A DNA stretch of 64,000 nt, taken from NCBI GenBank assembly GCA_001939145.1, contig LSRX01000047.1, forward strand, positions 530,784-594,783. The letters are read 5' to 3'. This document shows, in pieces, positions 1 to 10,530 of this stretch. A program made the position numbers and the translations under genes. The stretch comes from Symbiodinium microadriaticum (taxonomy: Eukaryota; Sar; Dinophyceae; Suessiales; Symbiodiniaceae). The first letter of the stretch is position 1. Each line of letters begins with the position of its first letter. The notes under the pieces are model-generated. The model had not been told where the DNA came from. It ran no database searches and saw only the letters and a list, made by a program, of their open reading frames with translations.

Positions 1-85
1 TTTTATCAGCAGCGGAACGTATGGCTTCCGGTGATCACCCACCTTCTTGGAAGCTATTTTGCAGGATTCCTACAACTAGTGCTGG

Positions 86-135
86 TGTGTCCCTGTGTCT
101 GTGTCTGTGTGTGTGTGTGTGTGCGTGCGTGCGCG
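86..135. repeat. GT-rich microsatellite
   Basis: A run of GT/TGTC units grades into GTGC units. The short frames crossing it translate to low-complexity C/V or T/H runs and are not credible genes. Confidence 0.9.
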
Positions 136-410
136 TTGTTGCCGGGGAGATGGTACCAGTAGTGCTGAGGGCTGAATCACTTCATACTGCAGGATTCCAA
201 GATTTGGTGAAGCTAAAGCTACCAAGAGACTAAGACGTGGCGAGCAAGGCTTGGAAGGTGTCCCCAAAACCCTAAGTCGAATCTCTAAACCCTAAACACT
301 GTGTGTTTCTGGTGCTTGGAGCTGAACCCACTCCGTCGAAGTTCACATAGCTGTACCGGCCCTACGAGGTTTAAGGTTTCGGGTTTACGGGTTTAGAGTT
401 TAGGTGCCTC

Positions 411-476
411 ACACCATAATACGGATGGTCTTTTGGGAGCTAATTCCATAATGGTAGTGTATATGGGCCCTCTAGG
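411..476 (+). mobile_element. Family M MITE fragment (right arm)
   Basis: The right arm resembles the intact copy at 11657-11764: TGGTCTTTTGGGA, then CTAATTCCATAATGGTAGTG, ending GGGCCCTCTAGG. The matching left arm is missing, so this is a truncated copy. Confidence 0.6.
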
Positions 477-651
477 TTTCTATGATGTAGGGTCTCACTT
501 CTATCATGTTCGATCTATCAGGCCGGCCTGTGGATACCCCAACAGGGCCCCCTTCGAAGAGCCGTCGTAGCATTAGAGGTGAGGATGTACGTTTTTCTTC
601 CAGCTTTGCAGATTCCAATGACAATGTGAGTGAGAAATCTATTGGTCCTGA

Positions 652-1047
652 ACCAAACCCTAAACCCTAAACACTAAACCCTGAACCCTAAACCCTGAAC
701 TCAACCCAAACCCTATTTCGGTTTAGAGCTCACCCCAGTTCACAACCCCCTACACCAGGCCTGCGTGATGCGGGAGTCGGTCTGCTGCGCCGAGATGATG
801 ATCTGCCAAACCCGAACCCTAAACCCTAAACCTTCAAACCCTAAACCCTAAACCTTCAAACCCCAAACCCTAAACCCTAAACCCTAAAACCCTACCTGGT
901 GCGAGGACTCGAGGATCCAGGTCAGCAACCAGCCGTTTCTGGGCTCTTCTTACGGAACTTGCAATCTTAACTTGCCATGGTTTAGGGTTTANCCTAAACC
1001 TTCAAACCCCAAACCCTAAACCCTAAACCCTAAAACCCTAAACCCTG
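652..1047 (-). repeat. CCCTAAA telomere-like clusters
   Basis: Clusters of CCCTAAA and variants (CCCTGAA, CCTTCAA) sit at 652-716, 803-893 and 993-1047, separated by non-repetitive sequence. The unit is the C-strand of a TTTAGGG telomere. Flanking unique DNA on both sides shows it is interstitial, not a chromosome end. Confidence 0.9.
992..992. other. Single-N contig join with duplicated flank
   Basis: One N follows a G-strand heptamer. The 46 bases after it (993-1038) repeat 847-892 exactly, then diverge. This looks like a join between contigs ending in the same repeat, so local order is doubtful. Confidence 0.75.
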
Positions 1048-1134
1048 GGGGGCGGGGGACGGTGGGGCGCGGGGGCATGGGCAAGAAGCCTAACCCGGGC
1101 CTCCCTTTGCCCTGCGATCCCGTCATGACGGCCC

Positions 1135-1263
1135 CTTAGGGTTTTAGGCTATCCATGGCTAGGGCTTAGGGTTTAGGGCTTAGGGTATTAGGGTATCAGG
1201 GTATTGGGGTATTAGGCTATCAGGGTATTAGGGTATTAGGGTATTAGGGTATCAGGGTTTAGG
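1135..1263 (+). repeat. TTTAGGG cluster with GGGTATTA octamer array
   Basis: TTTAGGG variants run into an array of GGGTATTA / GGGTATCA octamers (about 1183-1258). It is a local derivative unit amplified from the telomere-like heptamer. Confidence 0.85.
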
Positions 1264-1368
1264 ATTAGACAGAACTTCTTGGGAAGCTGTGCAATGGGCA
1301 ATAAGCCCGGAACCAGAGTGCAAACATAGTAGCTTTCGCAGTTACAAAATACAGTTTTTGGGGCTATT

Positions 1369-1413
1369 TTTAGGGTTTAAGGGTTTAGGGTTTAGGGGTT
1401 TAGGGTTTAGGGT
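1369..1413 (+). repeat. TTTAGGG telomere-like cluster
   Basis: Five to six G-strand units of 7-8 bp lie between unique sequences. Confidence 0.9.
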
Positions 1414-1518
1414 ATACCGCAGTGTAGCTGTGCAGGAAGAATAAGAAGGGCACTAGTACTTGCTCGTTACTCCGACCCCCTATAGTACCTCTCCAAACTC
1501 AAAACCGAAGACCTACTG

Positions 1519-1620
1519 TAGGCGCCCTTGATAATTAGAGCAGGGTTGTGGGCTCCTGTATAGCATTATGAAAAGGAGCTCTAATTTCTAAGACGCAATA
1601 TAGGTAATTATTTAGTATAG
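1519..1620 (+). mobile_element. Family H MITE copy 1
   Basis: The left end is TA then GGCGCCCTTGATAATTAGAG; the right end carries TATAGGTAATTATTTAG. The inverted AATTA-containing ends match the other H copies (6047, 9633, 35651, 45293). A 12-base C run starts just outside the right end. Confidence 0.6.
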
Positions 1621-1770
1621 CCCCCCCCCCCATACAACTAAACCATGAAGCCTATGTAGTTCCAAGGCCTCGCAAGGCGCGGATGGCGTTTGCACACTGA
1701 TCTCTGGCGAGTTGATCCTGGGCGCAGGATGGTCCTTTTCTTGCGCAAGGCCTCTCGGGTTTGAACTCAC

Positions 1771-1824
1771 GGATCATGAGGCTTAGTAAGGTTATTATCA
1801 GGGTAACTATACTATAACCCCTTG
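1771..1824 (+). mobile_element. Family R inverted-repeat element fragment
   Basis: It begins GGATCATGAGGCTTAGTAAG and continues to ACTATACTATAACCCC. It is similar to the arms of the R elements at 45431 and 51225. No matching opposite end is visible. Confidence 0.4.
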
Positions 1825-2694
1825 TAGCCCGAATTAAGGTACCCCCAATCAAGGTTCTTATATCCTAACAGAAAAATCCTACAGTAAACCCTAAACCCGA
1901 AAAGTCGTGTATTCCGGTTCAGCTGGAAGGCTTGGCTTAGGGGCTTATAAGGGTGAAATTCCGTAAAGGCCCAGTTAAGAAAGCACTGGGCTGTTCTGGT
2001 TTTTTCGGTTTTGGGTTTATAGGGCCCGCTAGCAGCACAGCTGGTGTCGGAATCGACTGTCACTTTCAATCACTAAATCTAGTGCTTTGTCCAACAGACG
2101 CAGAACTTTACGTTCTACCCCACAGCCCCCACAGACGAAAATGCTGCTACGACACAAGGACTCCGGTTTAGGATGAATAGATTCTCAGTTACAGCAACTT
2201 TCGCAACACTGTCGTGCCGCACAGCTGAAGATGTCCACCCACATTGGGAGAGTCAGTTGTTAAGTCCGGCACACCCTCGGTTCAAGAAAATTCAAAACAG
2301 CCCCACTCGTAAAAGGACCAACAAACCTCCGATCGGCCCACTGCGAACATCCTATACTCGTGTTTCTTTTCGCGTTGCGGGCTCCGAGAGCAATAAACCC
2401 AACAGCGACCCTGGCTATCTGGCGCAGCCAGAATCGTCAGAACCATATTGCAGAACCGTCATATATTGCTTGCGAACTCCCAAGCATGCAAGACAAAAGC
2501 CGACACCCCAACCCCACAACTCAAAGCACCAACCCTAGACCCAAAAAGCCCTGCAAAGCTTACGCAGCGGTGTCCTGTCTGAAGCGCATACTACTGTACA
2601 TCAGGGCGCACCCCCTACCACGAGCCCAAAAGCATCAGACGTTTATGAAAGCGAAAAACCAAAAAGCCCAAATCCCTGGCAGCCGCCCAAAGCC
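1825..2694. other. Repeat-poor stretch, no recognisable gene
   Basis: Two consecutive plus-strand frames (1953-2171, 72 codons; 2173-2538, 121 codons) and an overlapping one (2360-2713) are open, but are basic and low in conserved character. I recognise no domain, and no splice structure could be established. Confidence 0.5.
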
Positions 2695-2960
2695 GCAAAA
2701 CCCTAAGCCCTAAAACCCTAAAGGCCCTAAATCCTACTAAGCCCGAAGTCCTAGAACTCGAAGCCCTAAATCCCAAGCCCTAGACCCCCAAAAACCCACG
2801 GCTAGAGCCTCACATCCTGAGGCAACCACCCAGCGATCTGCCCCGGGTTCGCGAAAACCGTCTCAAAGTACAGCGGCTCGCGGCCTATACCCAAAGCCCT
2901 AAACCCTGGGGTTTAGGGTTTAGGGTCTAGGGATAAGTTTAGGGTTTACGGTTTAGAATA
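2695..2960. repeat. Telomere-like cluster with strand switch
   Basis: C-strand variants (CCCTAAG, CCCTAAA) to 2906 switch directly to G-strand GGGTTTAGGG units from about 2907. The junction CCCTAAACCCTGGGGTTTAG at 2896 is nearly palindromic. Confidence 0.85.
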
Positions 2961-3137
2961 GGACCCTTATAATGATACAAGGTATGTAAACCTTAGTAGG
3001 GATGTTGGAAGGTCGTTGGGTTCGTAAGGCTTGCCGATTTCATGGGCTGCTAGGGCTTGGGCCTGAAGCCCGAATCCCGAAACGAGGAACTGCTGTTGGC
3101 TTTCATTCCTGTTGCCTCCAAGGATTCGGGTCTAGCT

Positions 3138-3217
3138 TAACCCCCCAAAAGTAGGCAAAATCATGGTCCAAACCCTATGAAAAGGCTATTACTCTACATA
3201 CTTTTCGGGTCCAGGTA
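3138..3217 (+). mobile_element. Family C MITE copy 1 (degenerate)
   Basis: The left arm CCCCCCAAAAGTAGGCAAAA is an inverted match to the right arm ACATACTTTTCGGGTCCAGG, with TA at both ends. It is a more diverged relative of the copies at 47368 and 48838. Confidence 0.65.
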
Positions 3218-3222
3218 GGGTT

Positions 3223-3452
3223 TAAGGTCCCTAAACCCTAAACCCTAAACCCCCAGTGTAAGGATCCTAAAGGATCTTGCAATCACAACCTTCTTTGGGG
3301 AGCAGGCGCCGCCTTGGATCGGAAGCCAGGCCCTTAACCTGAAAGACGTGACTCACAGAGCCCTGGAAGGTAAGATCCCCCGAAACCTCAACCCTAAACC
3401 CTGAACCCTAAACTCTAAACAACCCTAAACCCTAAACTTAAACCCTAAACTT
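3223..3452 (-). repeat. CCCTAAA telomere-like clusters
   Basis: Two C-strand clusters (3223-3252 and 3388-3452) flank about 135 bp of unique sequence. Confidence 0.85.
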
Positions 3453-3648
3453 CCTACACCACTAAGCCGCGTAACCCAAGTCCTCCAAAGCCCAAACCCA
3501 AATTCTCTGGCTTCCTGTGAAACCCCTTACAGCCTTATAGCACCAAAAGAAGACCCTTTAGAGCACCCCCCCCAAAAAAAAAAAGCCGTATGATCGAGCC
3601 CTTTATAAGGCCTTAAATCGAACCCTAAAGAACTCTCATCGAACTCTC

Positions 3649-4546
3649 NNNNNNNNNNNNNNNNNNNNNNNNNNNNNNNNNNNNNNNNNNNNNNNNNNNN
3701 NNNNNNNNNNNNNNNNNNNNNNNNNNNNNNNNNNNNNNNNNNNNNNNNNNNNNNNNNNNNNNNNNNNNNNNNNNNNNNNNNNNNNNNNNNNNNNNNNNNN
3801 NNNNNNNNNNNNNNNNNNNNNNNNNNNNNNNNNNNNNNNNNNNNNNNNNNNNNNNNNNNNNNNNNNNNNNNNNNNNNNNNNNNNNNNNNNNNNNNNNNNN
3901 NNNNNNNNNNNNNNNNNNNNNNNNNNNNNNNNNNNNNNNNNNNNNNNNNNNNNNNNNNNNNNNNNNNNNNNNNNNNNNNNNNNNNNNNNNNNNNNNNNNN
4001 NNNNNNNNNNNNNNNNNNNNNNNNNNNNNNNNNNNNNNNNNNNNNNNNNNNNNNNNNNNNNNNNNNNNNNNNNNNNNNNNNNNNNNNNNNNNNNNNNNNN
4101 NNNNNNNNNNNNNNNNNNNNNNNNNNNNNNNNNNNNNNNNNNNNNNNNNNNNNNNNNNNNNNNNNNNNNNNNNNNNNNNNNNNNNNNNNNNNNNNNNNNN
4201 NNNNNNNNNNNNNNNNNNNNNNNNNNNNNNNNNNNNNNNNNNNNNNNNNNNNNNNNNNNNNNNNNNNNNNNNNNNNNNNNNNNNNNNNNNNNNNNNNNNN
4301 NNNNNNNNNNNNNNNNNNNNNNNNNNNNNNNNNNNNNNNNNNNNNNNNNNNNNNNNNNNNNNNNNNNNNNNNNNNNNNNNNNNNNNNNNNNNNNNNNNNN
4401 NNNNNNNNNNNNNNNNNNNNNNNNNNNNNNNNNNNNNNNNNNNNNNNNNNNNNNNNNNNNNNNNNNNNNNNNNNNNNNNNNNNNNNNNNNNNNNNNNNNN
4501 NNNNNNNNNNNNNNNNNNNNNNNNNNNNNNNNNNNNNNNNNNNNNN
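3649..4546. other. Assembly gap (898 N)
   Basis: Unsequenced. The frame that appears to run through it is an artefact of undefined bases. Confidence 0.99.
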
Positions 4547-4588
<42 letters not shown>

Positions 4589-4600
4589 TGTATATACATG
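4547..4600. repeat. (TA)n microsatellite at gap edge
   Basis: About 18 TA units immediately follow the gap; the microsatellite probably caused it. Confidence 0.95.
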
Positions 4601-5130
4601 CTCAAAGGCTGCCAGGGGTTTCAGGGCTGAGACGGGTTCAGGGTCGTGGTGAGACCAAGAGGCTTTTGAAATGAAGTTGAGCCTCTAAAACTGACTCTTC
4701 ACTTCATTCCGGCTTTAGGGGAGAGACTCAGGAGGAAGGTTGAAACTCATGCAGCTCTGCCTCGTGCTCATGTACCCGTTCCAACCACGCTCGGCTTAAA
4801 CGCTGCAGGCAGACTTATGCATGGCAAGCGCTTGCTTGGCAGCTGCCAGACGATCGGCTGCTGCCTTCTGCAGCTCTGCCAGATTTGTCTCCAAATGTGT
4901 GGCCAAGGCACCCGCATCGCTTTGATGTTTGTCGCTGCGCCCCTGCTTCGCAGAACATTAACCAGGCAAGATTCCTCTCCACACCGATGACCGATGGACC
5001 GGGCATGGGTGTGCCCTTCCTTTGCCCAGCGGCGGGTCATACCTTTCGCTACCCAGTTGGAATACGCCTTGTGCCGAGTGGAAGCTCCTTTTTCGAACTG
5101 CGATATTTCAGAGGTTCACCTAAATACGGC
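4601..5130. other. Repeat-poor stretch, no recognisable gene
   Basis: Opposed frames of 90 codons (minus, 4768-5040) and 98 codons (plus, 4885-5181) overlap. Neither resembles a known family, and the plus-strand frame runs into the inverted-repeat element that follows. Confidence 0.5.
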
Positions 5131-5233
5131 GCTCTTGTTAAGGAATTTAATGTAAGCTCTCGTGACAAGGAAACCATATGATAGGCTATGGATCCCTATT
5201 CTGGTAACTTAAACTACGTTCCTAAACAAGAGC
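5131..5233 (+). mobile_element. Family K MITE copy 1
   Basis: The left end GCTCTTGTTAAGGAATTTAA is inverted at the right end, TTAAACTACGTTCCTAAACAAGAGC. Total length is 103 bp. A similar structure lies at 11861-11972. Confidence 0.75.
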
Positions 5234-5664
5234 CCAGAACATGCTGGTCCCCGCCATGACGGACTCGAGTTGGACTTTTCCAAAGATCTTCGTTATGCAG
5301 GATGGGGGTGTCAAAGGTCCACGATTGAATCTCGGATCCTAGTTAGGGTTTAGGGTGTAGGGTTAGCTTGCAAACTTGATGTTTACCTTCTAACTCTCTC
5401 AGGCGGATGCCCAACAAACTGCCGGCACAGTCTCATAGCCTCTTGTGTCAACCAAGCCTAAGCCCTAAAACCCTAAACCCCTCTCACAAATCCCGAAAAC
5501 CCTCAACCAACCGCCATGTTTGCCACTTACAGACTGAAGCATTTGGATCGCTTCCCGTCACCGGAAACACCCAAAGAGAGCTTAGAAGCCCAGGCTCCTG
5601 TACAGTCGGTTAGTAGGTTACGGGGATAAGGCTATTTACGGCTTACATTGGGCTTTAGGAAACT

Positions 5665-5742
5665 TCGGTTCAAGGAATACAAGCCTCTAACTGCATTAGG
5701 TAAAGGCGGCTTAAGGAATACAAGCCTCTAACTGCATTGGTA
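5665..5742 (+). repeat. Two-copy tandem repeat, period 41
   Basis: AAGGAATACAAGCCTCTAAC followed by TGCATT occurs at 5672 and again at 5713, with near-identical surroundings. This is a recent local duplication in non-coding sequence. Confidence 0.9.
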
Positions 5743-5844
5743 GTTGGGATTGAAACAGACATCACTTTCATGAAGCAGTTGCAGGCTCAAGACCCAAGCA
5801 AAAGCCACCAGCACCACCCGTCCTTCCCGGGAAGCTGTCGCAAC

Positions 5845-5968
5845 CGAAACCCTAAACCCTAAACCCTAAACACCAAACCCCAAACCCTAAACCCCCAACC
5901 CTAAACCCTAAACCCCAAACCCTAAACCCTAAACTCTTAACCCTAAGTCCTAAGCCCTAAACCCAGCC
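5845..5968 (-). repeat. CCCTAAA telomere-like cluster
   Basis: About 17 C-strand units of 6-8 bp, with CCCCAAA and CCCTAAG variants. Confidence 0.9.
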
Positions 5969-6046
5969 GGAGGCTCCAAACTCTAAATCTCCGAAGCACT
6001 GTAAAGGCCCCTCAGCCTCCCTAAACCCGAAAAGCCCTAATGTAGG

Positions 6047-6165
6047 TAGGGGCCCTAATAGATTAGATTAGAATAGGGCTTTTGGGTATATTGTACTATA
6101 ACCATAGTAAGAACCCCCCCCCGAACAAAAAAAAAGTAGTATAGGTAATTATTTAGGACCCTGTA
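6047..6165 (+). mobile_element. Family H MITE copy 2
   Basis: It starts TA GGGGCCCTAATAGATTAG and ends GGTAATTATTTAGGACCCTG TA, forming imperfect terminal inverted repeats with TA on both sides. The interior has a C run followed by an A run (about 6113-6135), seen also in copies 3 and 4. Confidence 0.75.
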
Positions 6166-6177
6166 TGAAACCCCAAA

Positions 6178-6573
6178 TCCTCAACCCTAAACCCTAAACC
6201 CTATAAACCCTAAACCCCTAAACCTCTAAACCTCTAAACCCCTAAACCCCTAAACCACTAAACCCCTAGCCCTAAACCCCAAACCCTCAACCCATGAGCT
6301 CCAGGAAATGATGCCAGCTCTGCATCCCGAGGATGCCAACATCAGGGCTGCTGGTCCTTGTATCTGCTTACGGGTTTAGGGTTTGGGGTTTAGGGTTTAG
6401 GGTTTAGGGGTTTAGGGTGTAGGGTTTAGGGTGTAGGGTTTAGGGTTTAGGTTTAGGTAGGCAGGTTGGAGTTTCAGGTTTAAGTTCTACAGATTTTACA
6501 GGCTTATAGGGTGTACCCTAAACCCTAAACCCGAACCCTAAACCCGAACCCTAAACCCTAAAATCCTAAAGCC
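6178..6573. repeat. Telomere-like clusters of alternating strand
   Basis: C-strand 6178-6297, G-strand 6370-6457 and C-strand 6512-6573 occur in close succession. Octamer forms (CCCCTAAA) are common in the first. Confidence 0.9.
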
Positions 6574-6665
6574 CTCTGTAAAGTGAAGGGTTTCGGGCTC
6601 TTGGGAGCTCACGGTTGGCGGGACAAGTAGGCGCTGCGCGAAATTTCTGGACGAGGCATGGCACA

Positions 6666-6765
6666 CCCTTTAAAGGAACCCTTCAACGTCCCCTTCAAGA
6701 AACCCATTAAAAGGAACCCCCGTCCTAAGGGAACCCCTTAAAAGGAACCCTTGAAGGAATACTGT
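6666..6765. repeat. AAGGAACCC short-unit repeat with small hairpins
   Basis: Degenerate repeats of AAGGAACCC occur, with inverted partners such as GGAACCCTTCAA and CCTTGAAGGAA. It is non-coding in all frames of useful length. Confidence 0.6.
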
Positions 6766-7618
6766 AAGGGCCTGTGAGGGCCTCGAAGCCAGCGCGCTAG
6801 AGCCACGAACAAAACGTTCCGCGGTCAGGGATAAGGGATGGTATGGACACAGACTGAGCTAACACGCACAACTGATCCCCGGAATGCTGATGCTCAGTAA
6901 ACCTTTTCCGTGAGTACTACGAGTGCCTGAATCAGCATAGGAATGAGAACTCAGGTCATAAACCCGAGGCAGCTCAAAGTTAAGTTTACGGCTGGCACAT
7001 TACATCTTTTACGAGTTTGAAAAAAACGGATCTAACTCTGCTACCCAAAATCCTGAACCCTGAAGCAGCGTCAGGGCTTTGACAGCTCTTCGGGCCGACA
7101 TAGTCTCGCAAAGGCCAAACCCCCGGAACCACAGGGTGGCTACTACAAGGGCCTTACTAGTTCGAGTAGCAGCCTTATGGGGCTTAGTATAGTACATCAT
7201 AATGAACTCTACTCAGTCTCCTATGTTAAACCTCCAAACCCACAACCTCGGCGGAGGCCAAAGTCTGCCAAAAGGGCATCGGAACCGAGACCACGGCAGA
7301 CGGCATTCGATGATTGTGCTGAAGTAGGCATGGAAGTCTTCAATGGCCAGCCAAAAGAAGCCCTCGTAGCCTGCAGCTACCGGGTTGAAAAGCCTGTTCA
7401 CACTTCTCCGATTCTTAAACTGGGTTTAGGGTTTAGGGCGGCTTCTAGGGTCTAGGACTGTTGTTTTTCAGGTTTGACGTTTAGGCTTGAAAACTTTAGG
7501 GTGTAGAGGGGTTATGGGTCAGGGCTCAGGGGTCCAAGTGATCAACTTAGGAAGTCCCCTGCTGCTCTTACAATATAAACGAAATGCTATTGGAGTACTT
7601 GGCCCCGTAATTCCCAAA
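6766..7618. other. Repeat-poor stretch, no recognisable gene
   Basis: Overlapping opposed frames of 60-92 codons lie between 7009 and 7455. None is recognisable, and one runs into a TTTAGGG unit at its end. Confidence 0.5.
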
Positions 7619-7990
7619 CCTAAACTCTGAACCCTAAACCCTACACCCTAAACTCTGAACCCTCAACCCTACACCCCAAACCCTAAACCCTGAGCCCTAC
7701 ACCCTACACCCCAAACCCTGAACCCTAAACCCTACACCCTAAGCCCTGAACCCTAAACCCTACACCCCAAACCCTGAACCCTAAACCCTGCACCCCAAAC
7801 CCTACACCCTATAAAGACTCTAAACCCTAAGCCCTCTAAAGACTCTAAACCCTACACCCTATAAAGACTCTAAACCCAAAGCCCTCTAAAGACTCTAAAC
7901 CCTAAACCCTATAAAGACTCTAAACCCTAAGCCCTCTAAAGACTCTAAACCCTAGACCCTACACCCTATAAAGACTCTAAGCCCTAAGCC
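7619..7990 (-). repeat. Long CCCTAAA cluster with about 50-bp higher-order repeat
   Basis: The first half is simple CCCTAAA/CCCTGAA/CCCTACA. From about 7795 a composite unit appears, ACCCTATAAAGACTCTAAAC then CCTAAGCCCTCTAAAGACTC, repeating about every 50 bp three to four times. This is unequal amplification inside a telomere-like tract. Confidence 0.9.
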
Positions 7991-8102
7991 CTCAGGTTGC
8001 TGTGCTTCTTCATGGCTTTCACTTGGGCTCCCCGGCTCTTCTCGGGGTAGTCACGCCTGGGTTGCGTGGGAGGTCATGCCGGAAGGGCCCTACCCTTTTT
8101 GA

Positions 8103-8232
8103 AGCTTAGGGGTTTAGGATTTTAGGGGTTTAGGATTTAAGGGTTTTAGGGTTTAGGGATTTAGGGTTTAGGGATTAGGTTTTAGGGGTTAGGGTTTAGA
8201 AGTTTAGGGTTTAGGATTTAGGGTTTAGGGCT
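8103..8232 (+). repeat. TTTAGGG telomere-like cluster
   Basis: About 16 G-strand units of 7-9 bp. It ends directly at the J element. Confidence 0.9.
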
Positions 8233-8237
8233 CAAGG

Positions 8238-8318
8238 TACCTAGTTTTATGGCTAGGACCTGTTATATACAAAAAGTAGGTACCCTAAAAACAGGCGTAG
8301 GGTATGACCCTATAGGTA
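8238..8318 (+). mobile_element. Family J MITE copy 1
   Basis: It starts TA CCTAGTTTTATGGCTAG and ends GGGTATGACCCTATAGG TA. The interior AAAAAGTAGGTACCCTAA and most other positions match the copy at 24090-24171, so this is a dispersed repeat with short imperfect inverted ends. Confidence 0.75.
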
Positions 8319-8761
8319 CTGCTTGCCCTCATGAGTGGGGGGTGTGTTTCAACTAAGGCTCCCGATTTCCAATATAGGGGCCTGAATGGTTAGGCCAGGG
8401 TTTGGAGGTAGATTTGTCGAAGAGCATGAAGGGACTCTAATTCCCCATATTGGAGTCACCCTAATATATGGTTTTTGTGTATAGGATTCGCAGCTCCGGG
8501 CCTTTAATTAGTCCTAGACCCTTGACTCTAATTGGGGTTCTCGCGCCCATTCCACCGAAACTCGACAAGCCCTATTAAACGCCCACAAAGGTTACAAGGA
8601 TATGAGGCGGACGACAATCAAGAACACGCCCTATTTCAGAAAAGTGTTACTGAATGCCAGGTCCGCCTATAATTTTCCCCTGAAACATTACACACGCCTC
8701 GTAGTAGTTATCCTGCCCTAGAGCTTTGACCCCAAAGCCCCGAAAGCCTCCAACAAAACAC
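8319..8761. other. Unique stretch, no feature recognised
   Basis: No long frame, no telomere-like unit and no clear inverted repeat. Confidence 0.5.
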
Positions 8762-8975
8762 CCTTAACCCTAAACTTACCCTAAACCCCTAAACCCTAAA
8801 CCCCTAAACCCTAAACCCCTACACCCTAAACCCCAAGCCCCCTAAACCCTAAACCCCTAAACCGCAAGCCCCCTAACCCCTAAACCCCAAACCCCCTAAA
8901 AACTAAACCCCAAAATAAAACCCTAAACCCTAAACCCCCCTAATAAAGCCCTAAAGCCAAAACTCCTCAAACAAA
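8762..8975 (-). repeat. CCCTAAA/CCCCTAAA cluster
   Basis: Mostly octameric CCCCTAAA with heptamers interspersed; the 3' half is A-rich and degenerate. Confidence 0.9.
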
Positions 8976-9099
8976 AACCCTACCGACACCTCAGGGAAGC
9001 TGAGCGGCAGCAGCTCGCTGGGCACCGTAAGCTCGGAAAGTCCACCATCGCGGGCACCCTTGGGGTCGGCGCTGAAGACCTGGAGCTGAAAGTTCATAG

Positions 9100-9310
9100 G
9101 GTTGGGCTTTAGGGCTTTAGGGCTTTAGGGGTTTAGGGATTTAGGGTTTAGGGGGTTTGGGGGTTAGGGATTTTGGGGTTTAGGGATTCTGGGGTTTAGG
9201 GGTTTAGGGATTTGGGGGTTTGGGGTTTAGGGGGGTTTGGGGGTTTAGGGTTTAATTGGGGTTTTGGGGTTCTCAGATTTAGGGGTTTAGGGTTTAGGGT
9301 CAGGGTTTTG
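9100..9310 (+). repeat. TTTAGGG cluster rich in GGGGTTT variants
   Basis: G-strand units with GGGGTTTGGGGG variants throughout. A neighbouring C-strand cluster ends only 125 bp upstream, so the two face opposite ways. Confidence 0.9.
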
Positions 9311-9632
9311 GATTGAGGAATTGGTGGAGTTGCCTACTACAGAGTTGGCGGTGGTGGATCCAGGGCTGAGGGTTTCATGTAGAGCTCGGCCCTTTTTAGT
9401 TACATGCGGTATAGGGCTCTACAACAAAACCTCTATTGCGTAAGCAATATCCCTCAAGTAAGGGATATCGGGCTATTTGTATTTATATTGTAGGGCTCAT
9501 AGACGGGTTTATGGTCTCTGTGTTGCTGTAGGCCGCAAATTGTCTAATTTATAGTTGGCTCGCAGTTGAGATTTTTGCAAGATCGAGGCCGAGTGTAGAC
9601 ACTTGGTGACTAGCACCACTTTCTGTAACAAA

Positions 9633-9739
9633 AGGAGCCTTAATAATTAGAATACGGTTGTGGGGCTAATTATACTACAAGTACAATAAAGAGCCCCCCC
9701 CCCCACAAAAAATAGTATAGGTAATTATTAAGGCCCCTA
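9633..9739 (+). mobile_element. Family H MITE copy 3
   Basis: The left arm GGAGCCTTAATAATTAGAAT is inverted in the right arm, GGTAATTATTAAGGCCCC. The interior carries a C run followed by ACAAAAAATAGTATA, as in copy 2. Confidence 0.8.
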
Positions 9740-10300
9740 TATCAGTGAGAGTGGGGGCTCAGAAGCATGCGGTGTCCATCATTCTGAACGTCAGCCGCAT
9801 CATTTGCAGCGAGCAAGCTTAGCCAAGCGTCAACCTCGAGGAAATCGAAAAGGAGACAAATCCGAGGTGGCGTCAGCTAGCAAGCGAGCCGACAGCATAC
9901 ACATACATAGATACACATATACATTAGACGTAAACGACTAAAGGGCCCTAGCATAGGATCCTTCATAACCACGCCTGCAGTAGGGAATAGCGTAATTCAT
10001 CAGACATCCACATTAGGGTTTATGCTTTCACGCCTACGGGACTAGAGGATCGGGCTTTTTTGGCTCAAAGGCTAAAGTGATCGAAACAGCGCGAGTAGAT
10101 GCAAGCTCCCATGCGCATCATGAAAAGACAACCCCTAAACCGCCCTAAAGATCCAAAACCCCTAAAGTCAGCCCGAAACTCTGTAGCCGAAGCTCTAAGC
10201 CGTGCTCGAAAAATCCAGCTGTAGTTTTCCACCCCCAACACCAGAAGTACTTGTGAGAAGCTTCGCAAATGCCGTCACGAAGCAGAAGAAGCACCGGGTG
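9740..10300. other. Unique stretch, no recognisable gene
   Basis: A 67-codon minus-strand frame (10065-10268) is open but unrecognised. The rest is short-frame sequence. Confidence 0.5.
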
Positions 10301-10309
10301 TCACTGTAG

Positions 10310-10530
10310 GGTTCCCTAAACCCAATACCTAAACCCCAAAACCCTAAACCCTAAACCCTTATACCCTGTTTTAGTCTCTAGGAATTTAGGATGACAATCC
10401 GGACACAGCTCATCAAGCTCCAGGCCTGGACCACACTTGCAGCCTAAACACCTTGCAAGCATAAACCTTGACTCCTCGCAAGTCAACCTGAGGAGTAGGG
10501 TTTAGGGTTTAGGGGTTTAGCGGTTTAGTA
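10310..10530. repeat. Small telomere-like clusters, opposite strands
   Basis: C-strand at 10310-10362 and G-strand at 10496-10530, around about 130 bp of unique DNA. Confidence 0.8.

Noticed and set aside
3625..4605. 326-codon minus frame
   Set aside because: Almost entirely undefined bases of the assembly gap plus a (TA)n tract.
7619..7990. CRISPR-like regular repeats
   Set aside because: No unique spacers; the units are continuous variants of a telomere-like heptamer in a eukaryotic sequence.
10050..10072. TTTTTTGGCTCAAAG, similar to part of the dinoflagellate spliced leader
   Set aside because: Only about 11 bases match and the CCGTAGCCA part is missing. A second partial match near 20760 (CCATTTTGGCT) begins within the end of an E element. 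Too weak to identify a dinoflagellate.
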